This document shows, in pieces, positions 57,763-64,000 of a stretch of 64,000 bases of DNA (positions within the stretch are counted from its first letter, which is position 1; each line of letters starts with the position of its first letter). The notes beneath the pieces are model-generated. The model made no database searches, had not been told where the DNA came from, and worked only from the letters and a program-made list of their open reading frames with translations. A program made the translations under genes and the position numbers. Source of the stretch: JAHOYW01 sp963664605 (GTDB taxonomy: Bacteria > Verrucomicrobiota > Lentisphaeria > Victivallales > Victivallaceae); assembly GCA_963664605.1 (NCBI GenBank), contig OY761536.1:2666001-2730000 (forward strand), in the 5' to 3' direction.

Positions 57763-58605
57763 ATGAATAAATCAAGCAAGACATCAGGACCATGCCCTAC
57801 TGAATTGACAGTTGTTAAACGGCAATTGCGGCAGGAAACCATCCGCCGCAAAACCGCGGAGGATAAACTTAAGGACAGTCGGCTGCACTATAATCAATTG
57901 TTAGCGCAATCGCTTCTTATGCAGGAACAGTTGCGGCACTTGTCCCACCAGATTTTATTGACTCAGGAAAACGAGCGCAAGCATATCAGCCGTGAATTGC
58001 ATGACGAGATCAGTCAGATTCTGACCGGAATTAATGTTCGTCTGGCCGCACTGAAAGTAGAAGCTGCCGCCAATACCGGAACCCTGAAACGAAATATTAT
58101 CAGCACGCAGCGACTGGTGGAAAAATCGGTGGCAACCGTTCACCGTTTTGCCTGCGAATTACGTCCGGCAATGTTAGATGATCTGGGCTTAATTCCCGCT
58201 CTTAATGCATTTATAAAGAAGTTTGTGAAACGTACCGGTTTACGAGTTGATTTTTCACCAGTGCCGAAGGATAAGATCGAAAAGCTCGACAGTCTCAAAC
58301 GCACCATACTCTATCGCATTGCTCAGGAAGCGCTCAACAATGTGGACAAACATGCGCGCGCCAGCCTGATAAATATTTCGATTCAGATTATGAATAACAC
58401 CTTCTGCATGAAAATAAGTGACAACGGTATCTCTTTTGATGTCAATAAAACACTTGGCTCAAAAAGACATAAACGATTAGGAATAATTGGTATGCGTGAG
58501 CGTGTAGAAATGGTCGGCGGCATTTTTACCATTGAATCCGTGCCGGGAAAAGGCACCACCGTCAGTGTACAAATATTATTTGATGAATCTCAGCCCGGAG
58601 TCTGA
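57763..58605 (+). CDS. NarL/DegS-type sensor histidine kinase (HisKA_3)
   Basis: A 280-residue cytoplasmic kinase with no TM. A helical N-terminus (1-65) leads to the HisKA_3 dimerisation domain with H80 in RKHISRELHDEISQILTGI. The HATPase_c domain has YRIAQEALNNVDKHA (N-box), SDNGISF (G1) and LGIIGMRERVEMVGG (G2). Without input domain it probably responds via partner proteins. Ribosome site AAGGAG. It is 2 nt upstream of the cognate response regulator gene. Confidence 0.93.
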   Translation: MNKSSKTSGPCPTELTVVKRQLRQETIRRKTAEDKLKDSRLHYNQLLAQSLLMQEQLRHLSHQILLTQENERKHISRELHDEISQILTGINVRLAALKVEAAANTGTLKRNIISTQRLVEKSVATVHRFACELRPAMLDDLGLIPALNAFIKKFVKRTGLRVDFSPVPKDKIEKLDSLKRTILYRIAQEALNNVDKHARASLINISIQIMNNTFCMKISDNGISFDVNKTLGSKRHKRLGIIGMRERVEMVGGIFTIESVPGKGTTVSVQILFDESQPGV

Positions 58606-58607
58606 TA

Positions 58608-59288
58608 ATGAGAAATATGATGAATAAAATTACGGTTATGTTGACTGAGGATCACGCGGTTGTCAGGGAAGGAATCCGGGCACTATTGGAAGTAGAAGGC
58701 AGTTTTGAGGTAGTTGGAGAAGCCTCTAACGGTTTGCAAGCGATAGAAATGGCACGGCGGCTTCATCCTTCCGTTATTATCCTCGATATTGCTATGCCGC
58801 AACTCAATGGTCTGGAAACCGCCCGACGGATACTCCAGCAGGTTGAGCCCCAACCCAAAATACTGATTCTTTCCGCTCACAGTGATGATGCTTATGTCAA
58901 ACAAGTAACTGCATTAGGAGTGAGTGGATATTTGATAAAACAATCCTCGGCGAATATTTTGGTCAGGGCAATTAAGGAGGTACATAAAGGCAATGTCTTT
59001 TACAGTCCATCAATTACCAAACACTGGAGAAGTCAGCAATCCAATTTGCCGTATAAAGCTAATCATGTAGCAAGCATGACTTCACGTGAACGTGAGGTGC
59101 TCCAGCGGGTTGCTGAAGGCGAGCCCAACAAAAAAATCGCCGCGGAACTTTTCATCAGCATCAAAACAGTTGAAAAACACCGGCAGAGCCTCATGAATAA
59201 ATTGAATATTCATGATACCGCCGGCCTGACCCGTTATGCTATTTCATCTGGAATCATCGAAAACAGCGTTCAGCGCACTATCGTTTGA
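58608..59288 (+). CDS. LuxR/NarL-family response regulator
   Basis: A 226-residue regulator: receiver domain with D60 in SVIILDIAMPQ and LILSAHSDDAYVKQ (Thr/Ser and Lys switch area), then a LuxR-type HTH TSREREVLQRVAEGEPNKKIA, with ISIKTVEKHRQSLMNKL as recognition helix. The ATGs at 58608, 58617 and 58620 are all possible starts; the first is 2 nt after the kinase stop. It probably controls the surrounding envelope/stress genes, an inference based on clustering and the shared GTAGG motif. Confidence 0.94.
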   Translation: MRNMMNKITVMLTEDHAVVREGIRALLEVEGSFEVVGEASNGLQAIEMARRLHPSVIILDIAMPQLNGLETARRILQQVEPQPKILILSAHSDDAYVKQVTALGVSGYLIKQSSANILVRAIKEVHKGNVFYSPSITKHWRSQQSNLPYKANHVASMTSREREVLQRVAEGEPNKKIAAELFISIKTVEKHRQSLMNKLNIHDTAGLTRYAISSGIIENSVQRTIV

Positions 59289-59415
59289 TTCTAATTTTAA
59301 TAATACTTGTATTGTTCACGAACAATTACTTATTTTAGAAAACTCATTAAGGGGAATAAGAACTTGCATTTAAGACTTATTCAAAGTTATTAACACGAAA
59401 ATAAGGAATAATATT

Positions 59416-59505
59416 ATGCCTGCTCGACAAAAATTAATCGCAATCGCCGTCGTAACCGTACTCGCAGTATTGATTCTTTCAGGATGTGTCGACATCTTCA
59501 GTTAA
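59416..59505 (+). CDS. Very short lipoprotein (29 residues)
   Basis: ATG at 59416 to TAA at 59503-59505. The product starts MPARQKLIAIAVVTVLAVL and has a lipobox LILSGC with Cys about 24, then only VDIFS. The ribosome site AAGGAA (59403-59408) is well placed. It has the layout of an entericidin-like small lipoprotein. A small palindrome ATTGTTC-AC-GAACAAT lies upstream at 59311-59326. Confidence 0.75.
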   Translation: MPARQKLIAIAVVTVLAVLILSGCVDIFS

Positions 59506-59525
59506 TCATCAAATTGGTCCAGTGC

Positions 59526-59648
59526 ATGAGTAATGTAGCGCAAGCGTCTCGCCTGAAGAGTTTAACAACCGGGATGGGGGGTGCTGTACTCGCCGGATGG
59601 CTGAGCTGCCTGTTACCACATCGCGAAGAGGTAATCAAAAGCTTTTAG
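59526..59648 (+). CDS. Possible 40-residue membrane peptide (doubtful)
   Basis: An open frame of 40 residues with a central hydrophobic stretch (MGGAVLAGWLSCLL) directly after the small lipoprotein gene. No ribosome site is evident upstream, so this is only a candidate. Confidence 0.25.
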   Translation: MSNVAQASRLKSLTTGMGGAVLAGWLSCLLPHREEVIKSF

Positions 59649-59717
59649 AGTAATACATAAAAATATCTTCAAAGCGGGAGGCACTTATATGGCTACCCCC
59701 CCTATAAGTCAGAAGAA

Positions 59718-59741
59718 GTAGGTTTTAACCCCCATATGTAA
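59718..59741 (+). promoter_or_regulatory. Putative LuxR/NarL-type regulator site (copy 2)
   Basis: GTAGGTTTTAACCCC followed by CATATGTAA resembles the motif at 57499-57520 (minus strand). No gene start lies within 60 bp downstream on this strand; the 3' end of the DUF3568 gene is next to it, so its role, if any, is uncertain. Confidence 0.3.
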
Positions 59742-59800
59742 CGCCGCGTATCCGCTGTATTCTTATAGAGAATGGACAACTTTCATAATATTTTTCTGTA

Positions 59801-60211
59801 TTATTTCTTTTTCTTAGGAAGTTTTTTATCAATTGCGGAATATATTTTTTCACTTAGGGCTTTATCCCCGAAAGTACCTACACGAATTCCAAGTTTACTC
59901 CGACCATTCTTTTCCAGTTCAGCTGTAACCTTAACAGTACTATTTTCTGCAGTATTACCAGTCACCTTGGCGGTAAGAGAATCGGAAGCCGAAGAAACCA
60001 ACTTAATGCCAAGTTCTTTGAAGGCGGCTTCTGCTGCCAGTTGTATTTCTTTAGGTTTTGCGTCAATCGTACTGGTTAATTTACCATTATAATAAGCTGT
60101 TCCGGCGACACCAGCTCCAGCGCCTATTAATAATGCCAGACAACCACTACCGAAACCAACTGTTAAAACAGCCGAAAAAATTACCAGAGACTTCATCATT
60201 GAGCTTTTCAT
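59801..60211 (-). CDS. DUF3568 lipoprotein
   Basis: From the ATG at 60211 (ribosome site CAGGAG) the protein has 136 residues; the frame further up to 60379 is unlikely. The lipobox is VGFGSGC, and the hallmark GCLALLIGAGAGVAGTAYYNGKL follows it. The rest is an alpha-beta domain with periodic helices (EIQLAAEAAFKELGIKLVSS; SEKIYSAIDKKLPKKKK). DUF3568 proteins are small outer-membrane-type lipoproteins of unknown role, often near other stress genes. It is divergent in position from the small lipoprotein and next to the MscS-like gene. Confidence 0.8.
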   Translation of the reverse strand: MKSSMMKSLVIFSAVLTVGFGSGCLALLIGAGAGVAGTAYYNGKLTSTIDAKPKEIQLAAEAAFKELGIKLVSSASDSLTAKVTGNTAENSTVKVTAELEKNGRSKLGIRVGTFGDKALSEKIYSAIDKKLPKKKK

Positions 60212-60301
60212 AATCTTACTCCTGTTAAAACTTATCTTTTGAGAATAATACAATAAATCATAAAATAACGCCGTGTTCAGGTTTTTCACGACGAATCGCA
60301 G

Positions 60302-60339
60302 GTTTGCACAGCGAGTCCAAATGGACTCGCTGTGCAAAC
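60302..60339. terminator. Bidirectional-looking hairpin between DUF3568 and the TM-repeat gene
   Basis: A perfect inverted repeat of 18-bp arms (GTTTGCACAGCGAGTCCA) around AA, with TTTTTATAA on the plus side. The minus-strand TM-repeat gene ends 10 nt away. Confidence 0.75.
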
Positions 60340-60348
60340 TTTTTATAA

Positions 60349-61857
60349 TTATTTCTTTTCTTTCAGTGAAGTTTCCCAATCCTGCAGTTTACGGGCGGCA
60401 AATTCACGGCCGCCAACTCCGAAAGCGATGGCAATGGCTACCGCAACAGCTCCCAATAACAGCCCGAAAGCCATATTTATAATGTCATTGGCAAAACCCA
60501 TACGGTTTAAGGCCATGGCTCCGGCAAACACCAGAATGCAAATGCGGACCAGAAACGCAACTAAATCAGAGTGCCCGATTTTTCCCTTGATGAGTGTTAC
60601 CGCCAGATTTGCCAGAAAGAGACCCATACTGAAAATTACCAGCCCGAGTATCACGTCGCCGGCAAAAAGCATGAATTTTGTTCCCAGATTTGCCAAGGTA
60701 TTAAACCCTAGTCTCACACAGGCTTCAATAATAGCGAAGAAAACAATCCCTACCAATGCCAGTTTCCCGACAGCTTCAGACGGCGTCAGTTCTCCAGACG
60801 CGGTTTTTTTCCCTATTCCCAATTTTACCGGAACGGAATCAAACCCTACTCCCGTCAGTAAATTCTTTATCAATTCCGCGACAACTCTACCAATAATGCA
60901 GGCCACCAAGATGATTACCGCTGCATAAAATATATTTGGCGCCGATTGTGCCACGTTGCTCAACATTTCGCTCAACGGCGTTGATATCGCCTCAATAGCC
61001 AACTGCTGCAGAGCAGCTACCAATACCGGAATCAAGATCAATATGTAAACAATTGTTCCGACAGTCTTGGATAAACTATGTTTCTGATCGGCAGATTTCA
61101 GCCCGATCTGTTCACCCAACTGATCGGCTTTTGCGCTGGACAGGAAATTTACTACAATCTTTTGAACAATTCTGGCAATGAACCAGCCGACCAGCAGAAT
61201 AATGATCGCACCGATAAGTTGCGGCAGAAAAGCCAGTACCTTTTGGAGCATGACGCTAACCGGTTCCAGCAAACCTTTTTTCAAACCCAGGGCTTCCAAT
61301 ACCAACGGCACAAAAATAAGGAATACCAGCCAATATACCGCGCCGGCGATAGTTTTAGTGACAGGCACAGGTTTTTCAGTCTTGGACTCTAACTTGCCTG
61401 CAATGCGTACATCTAAATTGAGCCGCCCTAAAACGACAACAATAACCGTCCGCAAAATGCTCGCAATAGCCCAGGCGACAAGCACCAGCAAACCGGCGCT
61501 GATAATCTGAGGGAGATATTCAAAAACTTGATTAAGCAGCTTCTTGAAAGGTTCCGATGCATCTCCAAACTGAAGTGCATGAAAGAAAAACACCAGGACG
61601 ACCAGCAGCAACAAATAATATACCCCCTTGGAAATCCATTGTTCCATTTTGACGTGCTTAATGGAGGTATCTTCCTTTGCCATGTCGGCAAATTTTTTGT
61701 TTAAAGAAATTTTCCGCAAAGCGGCGGCCAGCGCTTTCGAAATGATTAATGCCACCAGCCAGCCAACGACTAGTATTAACAGTGCCCATAGCATGTAAGG
61801 GACTTTTTCAATAATTAGACTGGCTACTTTACTAAAAGAATCTAACATCTTATCCAT
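60349..61857 (-). CDS. TM-helix-repeat membrane protein (MscS-related)
   Basis: A 502-residue polytopic protein. It consists of repeats of a conserved membrane helix pattern, LILVVGWLVALIISKALAAAL, LLVLVAWAIASILRTVIVVVL, IILLVGWFIARIVQKIVVNFL and VIILVACIIGRVVAELIKNLL, each followed by a basic/charged loop. This matches the conserved TM helix (PF05552) family, related to MscS, but no beta-domain or channel-lining TM3 of true MscS is visible. It may be a channel or just an osmotic-stress membrane protein. The start is supported by AAGGAGATG. It closes the envelope-stress island. Confidence 0.8.
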   Translation of the reverse strand: MDKMLDSFSKVASLIIEKVPYMLWALLILVVGWLVALIISKALAAALRKISLNKKFADMAKEDTSIKHVKMEQWISKGVYYLLLLVVLVFFFHALQFGDASEPFKKLLNQVFEYLPQIISAGLLVLVAWAIASILRTVIVVVLGRLNLDVRIAGKLESKTEKPVPVTKTIAGAVYWLVFLIFVPLVLEALGLKKGLLEPVSVMLQKVLAFLPQLIGAIIILLVGWFIARIVQKIVVNFLSSAKADQLGEQIGLKSADQKHSLSKTVGTIVYILILIPVLVAALQQLAIEAISTPLSEMLSNVAQSAPNIFYAAVIILVACIIGRVVAELIKNLLTGVGFDSVPVKLGIGKKTASGELTPSEAVGKLALVGIVFFAIIEACVRLGFNTLANLGTKFMLFAGDVILGLVIFSMGLFLANLAVTLIKGKIGHSDLVAFLVRICILVFAGAMALNRMGFANDIINMAFGLLLGAVAVAIAIAFGVGGREFAARKLQDWETSLKEKK

Positions 61858-62372
61858 AATGACATCTCCTTGTACATTGATATGTACTATTTCAACGGTA
61901 TGAAGGTAAAAAAATCCAGAAATAATATTCCTTGCAGCGCAACTCCTTCCCTATTGCTGTTTCTTTGTTAAAAAATGACTCTTTCGGTGTTTTAATAGGT
62001 AAACCACTTTTTCAATCGCGGCCAAGTAGAAAAACAGGAACGTGTTTCAAAAAGGAAAAATAATTTATTTTTGAACAACAAAGTGATTTTGCTGTTGCAT
62101 TAGTCAATCAAAGAGAATTTCATGTACAACAGACAAAAAATTTCGAGACATGGGCGATACACCCTGATTTTAAGATATTACTTTCTCCTTCTTATAACTA
62201 TAATGCAATATTTCACGTTTGTCAAGAATTATATTAGATAAACAGCCAAACAAAAAGCAAAAACCTTTTTTTCGCTGGCTGTTTCATGGAAATGTGGAAA
62301 ATAAACAATTCTGATATATATTACTATTATTGAGGAGTTTAAATTTATCCATAAAACCGAGGAACCATAATA
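61858..62372. other. Intergenic region, about 510 bp
   Basis: It carries the upstream regions of two divergent genes. A TATAAT lies at 62199-62204 without a convincing -35. No ORF or RNA gene is recognised. A ribosome site GAGGAA is at 62359-62364, before the radical SAM start. Confidence 0.4.
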
Positions 62373-64000
62373 ATGATGTCTCCAGAAATATCTGCAGTTG
62401 GGATAAAATTGACTTCAGATCGAAAAAAAATATTCCGAATGATTATTCCGGGATTTCCGACCTTTAACATATATTCCAGTGTAGCCAAACATACTACTGC
62501 GTTAGGTCCGGTGATGATCGCTACGATCATCAGTAAAATGATGGACTGGGAGGTAGAAGTGATAGATGAAAACAACTATCATCGGCATGGCCCGAAAGAT
62601 GACGCAGGAAGGCCAGACCATGTAGCCTTGCAGGCTATTCGTCGGGCGGATGCGGTCGGATTCTATGGCGGTCTTACCAGTACTGTGCCGCGGCTTTACG
62701 AACTTTCCGAATTTTATAAAGCACAGCAGGTGTTAACTATTGCAGGAGGCCAGCATTTTGTTGATGACAATTTGCAGGAAGGCCTTGACCATAACCTTGA
62801 TTATCTGATCATCGGCGAAGGCGAAGTCAGCATCCGGGAACTGCTTGAGGCATTGACTGCTGGCACAGACCCGGAAGCAATATCCGGCATTGCTTTTTTA
62901 CGCAGCGGAAAACTGGTCAAGACCACCCCACGGGAAGATCTGAAGGATATTGACCGGTTGCCGCTGCCGGATTTTTCCCTGCTCCGCCACGCCAAAATCA
63001 GCCTTTATCCGGTAAGCTGGGAACGCGGCTGTGGAATGAATTGCGAATTCTGCACGGTCAAAGGACGAGTACGCTGTCCGTCACCGGATTACGTTATGAA
63101 TCAAATAAGTTCACTGTACGAACGTTTCAACGCGAAATACTTCTTTATTGTTGACGATCTTTTCGGACAGAATCGTACACTGGCGCTGGATTTCTGTAAA
63201 CGTTTGAAAAATTATCAGGAAACCATGCGGGTACGTTTTTTTATTACGGTTCAAATCCGCCTTGACAAAGCGCGCGACCAGGAATTACTCAAAGCAATGC
63301 GCGAAGCCAGAATCAGGGTTGTGGCGATCGGCTATGAATCGCCAATCCCGGATGAATTGAAAGCCATGAACAAAAAACTGCACCCGGATGAGATGATTGC
63401 CAATACCAGAATTTTTCACCAAGCCGGATTTATGGTTCACGGCATGTTTATTTTCGGCTATCCTGCCAGGAAAGCGCAAAGTTTCAACATGCCGGTGCAA
63501 GACCGGATCAGGATATTCTGGAAGTTTATCCGCAAGGCTCGTATTGATACCATTCAGATACTTTTGCCGGTTCCGCTGCCGGGAACTGAACTAACGAAAA
63601 GGCTGAATGACGCCAAACGGATTTTTCCTAAAAATGCCATCGGCTGGGAATATTATGACGGCAATTTTCCACTGTTCATACCGGATTCCCCGCTGACCGC
63701 AACTGAAATGCATCATGCGAACAAAATTTTAATGAGCCGTTTTTACCGGTTCGGCTATATTTTAGCCATTGGAGTGAATGTTCTGCTGTTTCCTATGATT
63801 CTATTCCCATTTTTCAACGTGAAAAACGGTTGGCGCAAATGGTACCCGTCATGGCGGAACAGCATCTGGCGCTATATCGGCTGGCACATTTTACGCAAAT
63901 GGAAATCAAGTCGGAACGAGGGCGGCTTTGCCGCCAAACTCGAGACTGTGGAGAAAAAGCACGGGGACGTTGCCGCCTCCGTGCCGTTGCAATCAGACAG
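62373..64000 (+). CDS. B12-binding-domain radical SAM protein (3' partial)
   Basis: The frame is open from the ATG at 62373 to the end of the window (at least 542 residues). Residues about 20-200 look like a cobalamin-binding fold, with VMIATIISKMMDWEVEVID, GGQHFVDDN and YLIIGEGE. The radical SAM cluster is WERGCGMNCEFC (C-x-x-x-C-x-x-C, about 213-220). ILDDLFGQN-like IVDDLFGQNR and VVAIGYESP follow (YES of the SAM barrel). Near 456-475 there is a hydrophobic segment (YILAIGVNVLLFPMILFPFF), and beyond it a basic tail, so the enzyme is probably membrane-attached. B12 radical SAM enzymes methylate or rearrange lipids, peptides and cofactors; the substrate is unknown. Confidence 0.9.
   Translation, partial: MMSPEISAVGIKLTSDRKKIFRMIIPGFPTFNIYSSVAKHTTALGPVMIATIISKMMDWEVEVIDENNYHRHGPKDDAGRPDHVALQAIRRADAVGFYGGLTSTVPRLYELSEFYKAQQVLTIAGGQHFVDDNLQEGLDHNLDYLIIGEGEVSIRELLEALTAGTDPEAISGIAFLRSGKLVKTTPREDLKDIDRLPLPDFSLLRHAKISLYPVSWERGCGMNCEFCTVKGRVRCPSPDYVMNQISSLYERFNAKYFFIVDDLFGQNRTLALDFCKRLKNYQETMRVRFFITVQIRLDKARDQELLKAMREARIRVVAIGYESPIPDELKAMNKKLHPDEMIANTRIFHQAGFMVHGMFIFGYPARKAQSFNMPVQDRIRIFWKFIRKARIDTIQILLPVPLPGTELTKRLNDAKRIFPKNAIGWEYYDGNFPLFIPDSPLTATEMHHANKILMSRFYRFGYILAIGVNVLLFPMILFPFFNVKNGWRKWYPSWRNSIWRYIGWHILRKWKSSRNEGGFAAKLETVEKKHGDVAASVPLQSD

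Noticed and set aside
45512..64000. Exact second copy of the tRNA-Cys 3' end as attR
   Set aside because: Reading through to the window end I found no match to GTTCCACGCCTCCA; only the weak tRNA-like relic at 55391-55420.
1..64000. CRISPR arrays or cas genes
   Set aside because: No regularly spaced direct repeats of 24-40 bp and no Cas motifs were seen.

Overview
The window is a bacterial chromosome segment of roughly 40-45% GC. The organism is Gram-negative: there is a GT9 heptosyltransferase-type enzyme, an ArnT-like GT39/83 transferase and many lipoproteins. It is probably an anaerobic sugar or glycan degrader. Interspersed short repeats, LamG and SGNH-hydrolase proteins and amino-sugar genes fit the PVC group (Lentisphaerota-like), but that placement is inferred from gene content and not tested with a marker tree.

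Layout. 1-6.4 kb: two tandem paralogues of a small basic protein (the first cut by the window edge), an ArnT-like glycosyltransferase, an orphan NtrB-like histidine kinase, a membrane protein plus secreted propeller pair, and a LamG protein bracketed by inverted heptamer repeats. 6.4-15.5 kb: core genes, with a likely rnr-pyk-SGNH hydrolase operon, panB, an MFS transporter, wrbA, gph and tsaD, and a REP-like paired hairpin after panB. 15.6-26.3 kb: amino-sugar metabolism. A ROK-nagA operon diverges from lacI-uridylyltransferase-nahK-like-epimerase across an intergenic region with two LacI-type operators; nagB, a DegT aminotransferase and a Gfo/Idh oxidoreductase follow. 26.4-37.7 kb: RNase P RNA, apt, a phosphodiesterase, a GT9 transferase, mtnA, trmL, a fused homocysteine methyltransferase/MTHFR, a TIM-barrel protein, a sigma-54 response regulator, sixA and rpsO.

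38.0-45.3 kb is a tightly packed, one-direction tail-fibre/adsorption-like cassette: a repeat protein, beta-helix, collagen-like fibre, LamG protein, PLA2-like HD-motif protein, one-TM holin-like protein and small lipoprotein. No terminase, portal, capsid or tape-measure gene is visible. tRNA-Cys (GCA) follows. Directly downstream lies an AT-richer integrative element (about 45.6-55.4 kb) with a tyrosine integrase, a RepA-like AAA helicase with a degenerate TOPRIM-like region, an excisionase-like HTH protein, a YagK/YfjJ (inovirus Gp2-like) protein, a UvrD-family helicase, an HTH protein of phage/plasmid type and an ERF annealing protein. It has replication, recombination and integration functions but no packaging or conjugation genes, so it resembles a phage satellite or integrated plasmid.

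56-62 kb is an envelope/stress-type island: lipoproteins, DUF3309, an LA_2272-like repeat protein, a NarL/LuxR-type two-component pair, a 29-residue lipoprotein, a DUF3568 lipoprotein and a TM-helix-repeat (MscS-related) protein. A B12-binding radical SAM protein runs off the right edge.

The best candidates for new biology are the head-less tail-fibre cassette with its shared GGDCS C-terminal tag, the satellite-like element with its unusual replication protein set, the REP-like paired hairpin, and the repeat-bracketed LamG gene. All functional statements come from reading motifs by eye; no database search was run.
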